Shown here one piece after another: positions 28,369 to 61,890 of a DNA stretch of 64,000 nucleotides. The position numbers and the translations under genes are program-made. The DNA is taken from NCBI RefSeq assembly GCF_937128415.1, contig NZ_CAKZMJ010000057.1, forward strand, positions 17,501-81,500, read 5' to 3'. The notes below the pieces were generated by a model. It did no database searches, had not been told where the DNA came from, and worked only from the letters and a program-made list of their open reading frames with translations. This DNA comes from an uncultured Caldilinea sp. (GTDB taxonomy: Bacteria > Chloroflexota > Anaerolineae > Caldilineales > Caldilineaceae). Within the stretch, counting starts at the first letter, position 1, and each line of letters starts with the position of its first letter.

Positions 28369-30117
28369 ATGGCTTCTCGCACGCTGGTCGACCTCGATAT
28401 TTCGGTGACGCGCAGCCCTTCCGGCTATACGGCCACCTTGCGCGCCCCCGACGGTCGACGCGTGCAGACCGCCTTTCAGGCGCCTTTTGAGGAGTATCAG
28501 CTCAAGTATTACATCGCTGAAGCGACGCGCGGCCCCCAGCCGGCGCGTCGCTCCTCCAGGCAAAGCGCAGACGCTCTTGCGCAGGAGATAGGCCGCGCCC
28601 TTTTCGCCGCCATGTTTTCCGGCGCAGCGCTGCATCAGTTGGACGCAACGCTGGACGCGCACGCCCTGACGAGCGAGCAGGGCGTGCGTTTGCGTCTCGA
28701 CCTGAGCGGCGCGCCTGAGCTCTCCAGCCTGCCCTGGGAATTTCTCTACCACCCGGAGCGCCGCTTTTTCCTGGCGCTCTCGCCCGACCTGACGGTCGTC
28801 CGCTATCTTCAGACTCCGGAGCCGGTGCGCACGCTGCAGGTGGAGCCGCCGTTGCGCATCCTGGCGATGGCTTGCAGCCCGCGCGACCTGGAGCCGCTCG
28901 ACGTTGCGCGCGAACGCGCCGGCCTTGAGGCCAGCCTGGAGCGACTGATCGCCGCCCGCATGGTGGAGATTGACTGGGCGCCGGCCAACACCCTGCACGC
29001 TGTGACGACGCTGCTCGCCCAGCGCGACTACCACATCTTTCATTTCATGGGGCACGGCGCTTATCTGGAAGAGCCGGAGGGGAGCAAGGCGGGCTATCTC
29101 CTCTTTGAAAGCGACGATGGAACGGCGACGCCGGTCGGCGCCGCCCGTTTAGGCCAGGCGTTTCGCCGCACCGTGCGCCTGGCGCTGATCAACGCATGCG
29201 AAGGCGCCGTCGGCGATCTCAACAACCCGTCCGCCGGCGTGGCGACCAGCCTGCTGGCGCAGGGGACGCCGGCGGTCGTCGCCATGCAGTTCAGCATCAG
29301 CGACGTCGTCGCCATTCCTTTTGCGAGCGAATTTTACAGCGCCATCGCAGTGGGCCTGCCTGTAGACGCCGCCATGACCAGCGCGCGACGCCACGTTTGG
29401 GCGCGCTTTGAAGACAGCGGCGAATGGGCGACGCCGGTGCTGTACCTGCGCGCGCCCGACGGCGTGCTTTTCGACCTGAAGCCGACGACCGGCGACGCGC
29501 ACACCCAGGCGCTGCGACAAGAAGTCGTTGCGTCGACGATGGGCAATCTCGACGTTGACCTGGTTCAACTGCGCGCCATTCTGTCGTCCGGCGCGGGAGA
29601 AGTCATCCGACGACTGCCTGACTGGCTCAAAGATCGATGGCAGAGCGCCGACCGCACGGCGGAAGAGCTGTATCAGCAAGCCGTTGAACATATGCGCGCG
29701 GAACGATGGGTCGACGCCAATCGTTGTTTCAAACTCTGCAACGACCGTTCCCCGGGCTATCGCGACATCATGGTTCTCTGGCAGCAGTCGAAGCTGCAGG
29801 AGCGGCTCGCCGACCACTACCGGCGTTTGGTTAGCGCCTATGCGGAGCAGAAATGGCGGCAGGTGCTCGAGCTGGCCAGGGCCATTCTTGCCGAAGCGCC
29901 CTCCTACAAAGACGCGCCGGCCATGTATAACCATGCGCTGCGCGCCGTAGGCGCTCCGCCGCGTCCGCCTGCATTGCCGCCTGACCCGACGAGTCAGGCG
30001 CAGCCGCCGCATCTCCCTCCTGCGCGCCCGCCGACGCTGCCCGGCGGCGCTGAAAAACCGGAGACGGGGCGCAACTCAGGCCAGGAGCGTCCTCCCTCTC
30101 TGCCTCGCGGATCGTAG
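28369..30117 (+). CDS. CHAT-domain caspase-like protease with helical C-terminal region
   Basis: The 582-residue protein has an N-terminal region of about 100 residues and then a CHAT domain (about 120-370) with the entry motif LPWEFLYHPERRFFL. The catalytic dyad is His229 in HFMGHGAY and Cys277 in LINACEGA. The region 380-530 is helical, with tetratricopeptide-like segments (ELYQQAVEHMRAERWVDANR), and the C-terminus is proline-rich. CHAT proteases cleave partner proteins in signalling and in defence. It is followed 53 bases later by a SHOCT-like membrane protein. No nuclease, reverse transcriptase or sensor gene is adjacent, so any defence role is a guess. Confidence 0.88.
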   Translation: MASRTLVDLDISVTRSPSGYTATLRAPDGRRVQTAFQAPFEEYQLKYYIAEATRGPQPARRSSRQSADALAQEIGRALFAAMFSGAALHQLDATLDAHALTSEQGVRLRLDLSGAPELSSLPWEFLYHPERRFFLALSPDLTVVRYLQTPEPVRTLQVEPPLRILAMACSPRDLEPLDVARERAGLEASLERLIAARMVEIDWAPANTLHAVTTLLAQRDYHIFHFMGHGAYLEEPEGSKAGYLLFESDDGTATPVGAARLGQAFRRTVRLALINACEGAVGDLNNPSAGVATSLLAQGTPAVVAMQFSISDVVAIPFASEFYSAIAVGLPVDAAMTSARRHVWARFEDSGEWATPVLYLRAPDGVLFDLKPTTGDAHTQALRQEVVASTMGNLDVDLVQLRAILSSGAGEVIRRLPDWLKDRWQSADRTAEELYQQAVEHMRAERWVDANRCFKLCNDRSPGYRDIMVLWQQSKLQERLADHYRRLVSAYAEQKWRQVLELARAILAEAPSYKDAPAMYNHALRAVGAPPRPPALPPDPTSQAQPPHLPPARPPTLPGGAEKPETGRNSGQERPPSLPRGS

Positions 30118-30170
30118 GAATACGCCAGCGCGAAAATACAATCACCCACGCAACGCGAAAGGAAAACGCC

Positions 30171-30713
30171 ATGACCTTCAGTGAAGTTGACCAAAGGTAT
30201 GCTGAATTGAAACTGCAATTCCAGGCCGGCGCCATCTCCGAGCAGGAATTTGACGAAGCGCTGCGCGCCCTGATGATCCAGGACGAGCAAGGGAGATGGT
30301 GGGCCAAGGCTCGGGAGACCGGCCAGTGGAACTACTACGATCCCGCTACGCAAAACTGGGTGCCGGCCACTCCGCCGTCTCCTCCAGCGCAACCGCCGAG
30401 GTCGGCTCCACCGCCGTCGGTCGATCCTTCGCTCGGGCGTCAGTTCGACGCCCCCGCGCCGCAGGTGCAGGCCGGCGTAGGATTCGGCGGCGTCCAGCCG
30501 GAGCTTTCCCCGGGGCTCAAGATTGTCTTTTATGTGCTCTCTTTCCTGGTGCCAATCGTCGGCATCGTGCTCTACTTTGTCTATCGAAACAAGCCGGCGC
30601 AAGAAGATCGCTCCGCCGCCAATCTCTTCCTGATCCTTGGGCTGATTGCTTTCGCCCTGAGCTGTTTTTGTTCGATCGTGCCTTTCCTGTTTGCGCCGGT
30701 GGTCAATTATTGA
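30171..30713 (+). CDS. SHOCT-like membrane protein paired with the CHAT protease
   Basis: The 180-residue protein starts with a short two-helix, SHOCT-like motif (RYAELKLQFQAGAISEQEFDEAL). A tryptophan-rich segment follows (GRWWAKARETGQWNYYDPATQNW), then a proline-rich linker of about 60 residues. Two C-terminal helices are present (FYVLSFLVPIVGIVLYFVY and FLILGLIAFALSCFCSIVPFL). AAAGGA lies 8 bases before the ATG. The exposed linker between a soluble head and a membrane anchor is where a protease could cut. Link to the CHAT gene rests on adjacency and orientation only. Confidence 0.75.
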   Translation: MTFSEVDQRYAELKLQFQAGAISEQEFDEALRALMIQDEQGRWWAKARETGQWNYYDPATQNWVPATPPSPPAQPPRSAPPPSVDPSLGRQFDAPAPQVQAGVGFGGVQPELSPGLKIVFYVLSFLVPIVGIVLYFVYRNKPAQEDRSAANLFLILGLIAFALSCFCSIVPFLFAPVVNY

Positions 30714-30735
30714 GCGTTGTGTCTTGAGCGCCCGT

Positions 30736-31506
30736 ATGAAGCCTCGAATCGAAATGCGCGCCGCCTGGAATCAAATCGCCGCTCACTATCAGCAGCGCCA
30801 CGCCATCCCCACCGACAGTGCACACTACGGTCCGTGGGCGCCGCCGGAAAATCGCCTGCGTTTGCTCGGCGACGTGAAGGGGCTGCGCATCCTCGAAGTG
30901 GGCTGCGGCGGCGGCCAATGCAGCATCGCCTTCGCCAAACAAGGCGCCATCGCCGCCGGCCTCGACCTGAGCGACGCTCAACTCGAGCACGCTCGTAAGC
31001 TGGCGGCGCAAGAAGGCGTTGCGGTCGAGTTCGTCCAGGGGACGGCGGAAGACCTCAGCGCCTTCCGCAACCGGGAGTGGGACGTCGTCTTCAGCGCATA
31101 TGCGTTCCAATACGTCGCCGACATGCCGCGCTGCCTGGGCGAATGCGCGCGCGTGCTGCGCCCGCAGGGGCGCCTTGTCTTCAGCCTCGATCACCCTTTT
31201 CGAGACTGCTTTTTTGACCCAGAGGAAGACGACGTCACCCTCTATCCGGCGCGCAGCTACTTCGACTCGACGCCGATGACCTGGAGGTTCGACGACACCG
31301 GCGTGTGGATGCGCTCCTATCACCACACGATCGGCGAATGGATCGACATGCTGAACCAGGCCGGTTTCCGCCTGCTGCGTCTGCTGGAGCCGTCGCCCCC
31401 GGAGGAGATGCTGGACGAAATCTGGCCCTACGACGATCCGCTCTCCGCCCTTCGCCATATCCCGCCGACGATCATCTTCGTGGCCGTTCTGGACGACCGA
31501 CGGTAG
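30736..31506 (+). CDS. Class I SAM-dependent methyltransferase
   Basis: The 256-residue protein has the SAM-binding motif I LEVGCGGGQCSIAFA, then GLDLSDAQLEHAR, a motif II region (WDVVFSAYAFQYV) and the post-motif ARVLRPQGRLVFSLDHPF. It belongs to the Methyltransf_11/25 group; the acceptor is not predictable. The ATG at 30736 starts MKPRIEMRAAWN; upstream in-frame codons overlap the previous gene. Confidence 0.88.
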   Translation: MKPRIEMRAAWNQIAAHYQQRHAIPTDSAHYGPWAPPENRLRLLGDVKGLRILEVGCGGGQCSIAFAKQGAIAAGLDLSDAQLEHARKLAAQEGVAVEFVQGTAEDLSAFRNREWDVVFSAYAFQYVADMPRCLGECARVLRPQGRLVFSLDHPFRDCFFDPEEDDVTLYPARSYFDSTPMTWRFDDTGVWMRSYHHTIGEWIDMLNQAGFRLLRLLEPSPPEEMLDEIWPYDDPLSALRHIPPTIIFVAVLDDRR

Positions 31507-31556
31507 CGGCGCCGAACGCACCCTGCGCAGCCTTCCGTTTGGAAGCCCCTGCCCTC

Positions 31557-31588
31557 ATCATGCATAATCTGGATCATGCATAACCTGG
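31557..31588. repeat. Tandem 16-base direct repeat at a gene start
   Basis: ATCATGCATAATCTGG is followed at once by ATCATGCATAACCTGG, one mismatch in 16. The repeat ends 2 bases before the ATG of the PyrK-like gene, and the first copy carries a -10-like CATAAT. Confidence 0.75.
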
Positions 31589-31590
31589 CT

Positions 31591-32372
<782 letters not shown>

Positions 32373-32376
<4 letters not shown>

Positions 32377-32732
32377 CGAAACCTTTTTATTGTCAACTTC
32401 AACAGTTCCTGGATGAAGGTCTGACCGTGGCGGTGGCGACGATCGTCCAGGTCAAGGGTTCGACCCCACGCGAAGTCGGCGCAAAGATGATCATCCACCC
32501 CTACGGCAAGCATGTCGGCACGGTCGGCGGCGGCTGCGGCGAGGCGGAGGTGATCCGCGCCGGCCTCGACGTCATCGCCGATGGACAGCCGCGCCTCGTG
32601 CGCGTCGACCTGACGGAGCCGATTTCGATGCAGAGCATGGGCGTCTGCGGCGGCGTGTTGGACGTCTTGATCGAGCGGTGGGGGCCGGAGGAAACGGAAG
32701 CCCAGAACAATCCGGTGCAGGCCGAGGTATGA
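32373..32732 (+). CDS. XdhC/CoxI family protein, N-terminal-domain-only form
   Basis: The 119-residue protein consists of the XdhC N-terminal domain: TIVQVKGSTPREVGAKMI, GTVGGGCGEAEV and the conserved Cys in SMGVCGGVLDVLIE. XdhC proteins handle insertion of the sulfurated molybdenum cofactor into xanthine-dehydrogenase-like enzymes. Its ATG overlaps the previous stop and its stop overlaps the next start, so all three genes are coupled. The Rossmann half is encoded next door, within a second protein. Confidence 0.88.
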
Positions 32733-33508
32733 TGCGCGCCATCGCAGCCGCGCTGGCGGCCTCCGCCGAGCGTCGAGAGGCAGTCGCCCTTGTCAGCGTC
32801 GTCCAGGCGACGGGCGAGTTCTTGCCTGCGCTTGGGCGGCACCTCGTGGTCTGGCTCGATGAACGCACTCCGCTGGGCGACCTGCAGCTCCGCGACCTGC
32901 AGCCCCGGCTCCTGGAGGAGGCGCGCACCGCCCTGCGCGAACGACGTCACGCCCGGCTGGATTATCGCACCGAAGCAGGCGCCATCACACTTTTCGTTGA
33001 GGTGCAACCTCAGCCTTATCACCTGATCATCGCCGGGGCCGGCCATGTGGCGGCGCCGCTGGCGGTGATGGCCTCTCTCTGCGATTTTTCGGTGACGGTG
33101 CTGGACGATCGTCCGCAATACGCCAACCGTGAACGCTTCCCCACCGCCGATCGCGTGATCGCCGGTCCATTCCGGGAGGAGCTGCGCAAGCTGCGCGGGG
33201 ATCGTCCCACTTTTGATCCCAACACCTGCATTGTGTTGGTCACCCGCGGCCACCAATACGACGTCGATCTGTTGCTCGAAGTGTTGGATGATCCGGTGGC
33301 CTACATCGGCATGATCGGCAGTCGCCGACGCGTTCGCGCCGTCTACGAGCTGCTCGAACGCGAGCGCGGCATCCCCCGTCACAAGTTTGACCGCGTCCAT
33401 GCGCCGATCGGGTTGGACATCGGCGCGCAAACTCCCGCCGAAATCGCCGTCGCCATTCTGGCCGAGATCATCGCCGTTCTCCGCAAACAGTCTCCAGAGC
33501 GCTCCTAG
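32729..33508 (+). CDS. XdhC family protein with Rossmann domain
   Basis: The 259-residue protein has a degenerate N-terminal XdhC domain and a C-terminal Rossmann domain (YHLIIAGAGHVAAPLAVMA, VTVLDDRPQYANRERFP, TRGHQYDVDLLLEVL, IGMIGSRRRV). The ATG at 32729 overlaps the stop of the first XdhC gene in ATGA. A two-protein XdhC arrangement is usual beside xanthine or CO dehydrogenase genes, but none is in this window. Confidence 0.9.
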   Translation: MMRAIAAALAASAERREAVALVSVVQATGEFLPALGRHLVVWLDERTPLGDLQLRDLQPRLLEEARTALRERRHARLDYRTEAGAITLFVEVQPQPYHLIIAGAGHVAAPLAVMASLCDFSVTVLDDRPQYANRERFPTADRVIAGPFREELRKLRGDRPTFDPNTCIVLVTRGHQYDVDLLLEVLDDPVAYIGMIGSRRRVRAVYELLERERGIPRHKFDRVHAPIGLDIGAQTPAEIAVAILAEIIAVLRKQSPERS

Positions 33509-33537
33509 CAAAACGCAAAAAACGTAAAAAGAGGGGA

Positions 33538-33566
33538 TTGACAAGCACCCTTTTTTGCGTTAAACT
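33538..33566 (+). promoter_or_regulatory. Sigma-70 promoter of the LacI-family gene
   Basis: A consensus TTGACA at 33538-33543 and TAAACT at 33561-33566 are exactly 17 bases apart. The LacI-type palindrome lies immediately downstream, over the expected initial transcribed region. Confidence 0.7.
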
Positions 33567-33580
33567 TTTAAGTAATCACC

Positions 33581-33596
33581 ACGTAACCGATTACGT
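33581..33596. promoter_or_regulatory. LacI-family operator palindrome
   Basis: ACGTAACCGATTACGT has the CG-centred form typical of LacI-family operators (GTAA-x-CG-x-TTAC). It lies 14 bases after the -10 box and 16 bases before the repressor ATG, which implies negative autoregulation. Confidence 0.7.
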
Positions 33597-33612
33597 AATA
33601 TTTGCGAAACCC

Positions 33613-34689
<1,077 letters not shown>

Positions 34690-34806
34690 CGTCAGAACGC
34701 AAGGAGGGTGCCGCATGACGTGAAATGTTCTGAACCGCTCTTGAGCAAAGTTGATTCTTTTCGTCGCAAGAGTTTCACCCTATTCAAACCGAAAGGAGAC
34801 CGTCCG

Positions 34807-36099
<1,293 letters not shown>

Positions 36100-36108
36100 C
36101 GTGATGAA

Positions 36109-36160
36109 GTGTTGCGTGTTGCGTGTTTCACAAAGACACGCAACACGCACCGCGCAACAC
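36109..36160. repeat. GCGTGTTGCGTG family inverted repeat, copy B
   Basis: TGCGTGTTGCGTGT at 36113-36126 pairs with ACACGCAACACGCA at 36136-36149, a 14-bp perfect stem with a 9-base loop. The element begins 10 bases after the binding-protein stop and ends before the permease ribosome site. Confidence 0.8.
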
Positions 36161-36189
36161 GAGTCGCCGTCGGAGAAAGGAGTTTCGGC

Positions 36190-37188
<999 letters not shown>

Positions 37189-37192
37189 GGCC

Positions 37193-38123
<931 letters not shown>

Positions 38124-38138
38124 TCGCCGAATGTGTCC

Positions 38139-38210
38139 CGTGTTGCGTGGTTCGCATCTCGAGGGACGCCATCCCAGGCGCAACCTTTCGACGCTGCTCC
38201 ACGCAACACG
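38139..38210. repeat. GCGTGTTGCGTG family inverted repeat, copy C
   Basis: CGTGTTGCGTGG at 38139-38150 pairs perfectly with CCACGCAACACG at 38199-38210. Further degenerate units (CACGCAACA, ACGCACCAC) continue to about 38239. It fills the gap between the MalG-type permease and the GH130 gene. Confidence 0.75.
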
Positions 38211-38257
38211 AATCACGCAACATAAATTACGCACCACTCAAATCACGGAGAATTTGC

Positions 38258-39181
<924 letters not shown>

Positions 39182-39217
39182 GCAAACGGAATGCGGATAG
39201 GAAATGCAGCCCAATGC

Positions 39218-39245
39218 GAATGCGCCGTCACCAGACGGCGCATTC
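39218..39245. terminator. Bidirectional hairpin between convergent genes
   Basis: GAATGCGCCGTC and its complement form a 12-bp perfect stem with a 4-base loop (ACCA) between the converging GH130 and DUF5666-type genes. There is no long T-run on either side. Confidence 0.6.
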
Positions 39246-39277
39246 GGCTCAAATAAACCGGAGAAAGGTGGAGGCGT

Positions 39278-41050
<1,773 letters not shown>

Positions 41051-41272
41051 CGTTCCATCCTTTCTGACTCGCACTGTTGCTTTCTGTTTGCAAGGTTGGC
41101 TGCTCAAAGCAATTCCCCTTCATCTCTAAAGTGCAGTCCGGCTTTGAAAAAAATACATCGGGTTGCATTCGATGTATAATGTCGTATTTGATGGCGAAAA
41201 AATGGCGCATCGAAATCGTTTGCGCTCTACATATCTACATGAGGAAACCAAATCAACCACAAGCGAAGAACA

Positions 41273-42056
<784 letters not shown>

Positions 42057-42060
42057 AAGG

Positions 42061-42097
42061 TTGTGCGCTGTGGGAGCAACGCTCCCACAGCGCACAA
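42061..42097. terminator. 17-bp perfect palindrome between convergent genes
   Basis: TTGTGCGCTGTGGGAGC pairs with its exact complement around an AAC loop, and a partial third arm (GGGAGCGCACAAC) follows. It starts 4 bases after the PHP stop and ends 19 bases before the pullulanase stop on the other strand. It probably terminates both transcripts. Confidence 0.7.
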
Positions 42098-42115
42098 CGG
42101 GAGCGCACAACGAGT

Positions 42116-45625
<3,510 letters not shown>

Positions 45626-45741
45626 AGAGAGCTCCTTTGCGTGCCCACGCAACAAAAAAATGACGATCAGGGGATGTAACATCTCCACTCACCCAGAAGC
45701 GCCCGCCGGAAGCTGACCTTACAGCTGCGCGCGTAGGTCCT

Positions 45742-46953
<1,212 letters not shown>

Positions 46954-47070
46954 GAGGGCAGTGTATCACGGATGAGAAGAGATCGGGAAATGTTTTGAGA
47001 ACGAGGACGATGGCGTTTTCGGGGGGGCGCGAGGAATTCCTGCGCCTCTCCTCTTTGATCCTTATCCTGA

Positions 47071-47103
<33 letters not shown>

Positions 47104-47216
47104 ACGCGCTGTGATTCGGTTGTCAGGCGTCTACGACAGACGCCAACGCCGGCCCTCCACCGACGCAATGCAACAACAGATCCATCCGGTGGACTGGATG
47201 CGTTGCCTCCATCGTG

Positions 47217-48782
<1,566 letters not shown>

Positions 48783-48811
48783 ACGACTCTCCTTTCAAAA
48801 GGTTACACTGT

Positions 48812-48835
48812 TGTCAGGGTGCGCTGTCAGGGTGC
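48812..48835. repeat. Direct repeat TGTCAGGGTGC, two copies
   Basis: TGTCAGGGTGC occurs at 48812-48822 and 48825-48835, a 13-base period, 30 bases upstream of the LysM-protein start. It could be a tandem regulator site. Confidence 0.6.
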
Positions 48836-48849
48836 AAATTGAGCGAGAC

Positions 48850-48908
<59 letters not shown>

Positions 48909-48914
48909 GACGTA

Positions 48915-48950
<36 letters not shown>

Positions 48951-49342
48951 CGATCAGGGTACCATGAAAGTTGCATGAATTCAAGGGCTTTGCACAGTGC
49001 AATGACATAAAAAATAGAGAACGCGCCTTTTGCTTAACCATGAATCGCCTATTTGGGGCGCAGTTCTTGTGGATTTTGACAAAATCTCATGGCTATTTTT
49101 GTGGAGGAGCGTTCGGCTCGTGGGTGGAAAAGGAGTGTTGCAAGCGCTCCTGCAGGCTGCATGGCAAGATTGTGCATCCATGCGTCAACTCTCTCCATGT
49201 ACAGCGCTTTCGTTTTTGCAGTATGATGAATGCGCCGTCCTTGAATGAAAGACGGAATTGAACGCACAGAAGTGACGCTGTGCATGGATGAAGTTTGCTT
49301 ACACCAATTCGTCTCTCATTTTTTGTAGGAGCAGGAGTTCGT

Positions 49343-52162
<2,820 letters not shown>

Positions 52163-52175
52163 ATGGGAGCCGCTG

Positions 52176-52967
52176 CTACGGCAGCGGCTCACCCTGCATG
52201 CGCCGTCGCAGCGCAACATGGCCGGCGAGAATCAGCAACGTCATTTCGATGGCGTTCCACCAGAAATGTACATCGAGCCGCACTGCGGTGGTCAGCCCTG
52301 GAATGCTGCAAATCCAGGTGCCGCGCGTCCACTCGCTGCGCGCCAGCCAGCCATCGCGTCCTACGATGCCGGGCAACCCTTGCGCGGTGACGTTCAGAAT
52401 GTCCATCGCCGTCAGCTCGCGCAGGATGATCTGATAGCGGATGAAGGTGTAGGTGTGCTCAACGGCATGAAAAGCGGCGACCGCCAGCAGCAGCCACATC
52501 CAGACGTTGCGCATGCCGCCGAACATGAGCAGCAAAACAACGAGCAGCACGAGCCAGTTCCATACAAAATGCACCCATTCCGCATTGGCGGGAGAGAGAA
52601 GTCCGTTCGACTGGCGCATGGTCCAGTACAGAATGTGATATTGCGTCCACTGGATCAAATGCTCGATCGTGTGGAGCCCCTGAGCTGTGAGCAGGACGGA
52701 GAGAAACATCACCGTGCGTCCGTAGCGTCGGTAGTCGTCGCGCCATTTGAAAAATCCGGCGGGCAGCAGGAGCAGCAGCGTCATGGCGGTGGCGGCCCAG
52801 AGGGGGGCGACGCCGGCGGCGAGGACAATCCAGCTCAGCGTCAACCCTATGGCCAGCGAAATTCCCACAGCGCTTGCATATTGTTTTGGATGCAACAGTC
52901 GCAACAACGGAAGGTTTTCCTGCATGTTGGTCCACCAGGGCGAGGTGGAGAGCGTCGTGTGCGTCAT
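52176..52967 (-). CDS. Polytopic membrane protein, last gene of the Tat-lipoprotein ABC operon
   Basis: The 263-residue protein has about six hydrophobic segments and several histidines at segment ends (TIEHLIQWTQYHILYW, AVEHTYTFIRY, DVHFWWNAIEM). The paired E-H motifs suggest a metal or heme site or just interface packing; I do not recognise a named family. It is 31 bases after the CRTAC1-like gene. The ATG at 52967 follows AAGGGG; a TTG two codons earlier is in frame. Confidence 0.75.
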   Translation of the reverse strand: MTHTTLSTSPWWTNMQENLPLLRLLHPKQYASAVGISLAIGLTLSWIVLAAGVAPLWAATAMTLLLLLPAGFFKWRDDYRRYGRTVMFLSVLLTAQGLHTIEHLIQWTQYHILYWTMRQSNGLLSPANAEWVHFVWNWLVLLVVLLLMFGGMRNVWMWLLLAVAAFHAVEHTYTFIRYQIILRELTAMDILNVTAQGLPGIVGRDGWLARSEWTRGTWICSIPGLTTAVRLDVHFWWNAIEMTLLILAGHVALRRRMQGEPLP

Positions 52968-52998
52968 AGCCAACCCCTTACGTTATTTCCTCCTTACG

Positions 52999-54705
<1,707 letters not shown>

Positions 54706-54721
54706 CGTTCGGTTGTTCCGC

Positions 54722-56553
<1,832 letters not shown>

Positions 56554-56676
56554 ATCACCTCCAGTTTGAAAACTCGGCCGGTCAGAGCAGCCGTTTGTCT
56601 CGCAGCGCGCTCTGACCCAGCCTGAACAGCGTCAGGGAACAGGAGGGACGCGCAGCGCCCCTCCCTCGTCCTTCGT

Positions 56677-58038
<1,362 letters not shown>

Positions 58039-58166
58039 AGTTGGTTGTCCTTTCCTGAAAGATGTGAAGATGGTCAACAAAACGTGAATACAGCGCTTCG
58101 CCGTCCGCTGCGTTAAGCAGACAGGCGACAGACGCAGGCTTTGTCGTTTGTCTCAACCTTGCGTTC

Positions 58167-58177
58167 TACACTGTGTA
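58167..58177. promoter_or_regulatory. Operator palindrome TACACTGTGTA
   Basis: A perfect 11-base palindrome (TACAC, T, GTGTA) covers the -10 box of the ABC operon. GCGTT and AACGC flank it as offset outer arms. Confidence 0.5.
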
Positions 58178-58200
58178 ACGCAAATGAGGTCGGTTGTCAA
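58172..58200 (-). promoter_or_regulatory. Sigma-70 promoter of the Tat-lipoprotein ABC operon
   Basis: On the minus strand a consensus TTGACA (58200-58195) and TACACA (58177-58172) are 17 bases apart. The -10 lies inside a palindrome, so repression by occlusion is likely. Confidence 0.55.
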
Positions 58201-58319
58201 TGACGAAAAACGCCCTCATGTCAACAGGTCTTGAATGAACGGCTGATGGACGCATTCAAAATCTATGTGTTGGGAGTGGCGCCATCATACAATTTCTTGC
58301 ATCTCATGTCAAAAACGTT

Positions 58320-61688
<3,369 letters not shown>

Positions 61689-61890
61689 GAAAATTTTCTC
61701 CGTTGCTGCGATTCTTAAAAGACTGCGCAGGCAATCTTGCAATGCGTCTGATAATCGAAGGTAGCTGCGTTCTCAAACTATCATAACGACGCAAATGCGA
61801 GCAATGGAGGAAGTCATGGTAAGATGGAGTATCTTCTGATTTTGATGAGTTGTCGTCTGGCGCTGCTCCACAAGGAAAGCCAACTGCAAG

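Noticed and set aside
49139..49154. LacI/CcpA-like operator TGCAAGCGCTCCTGCA before the GH2 gene
   Set aside because: Only 6 of 8 positions match between the half-sites and it is about 190 bases from the start, so support is too weak.
48971..49261. A 96-codon plus-strand frame before the GH2 gene
   Set aside because: Cys/Phe-rich composition, no ribosome site and no domain; the region reads as a promoter.
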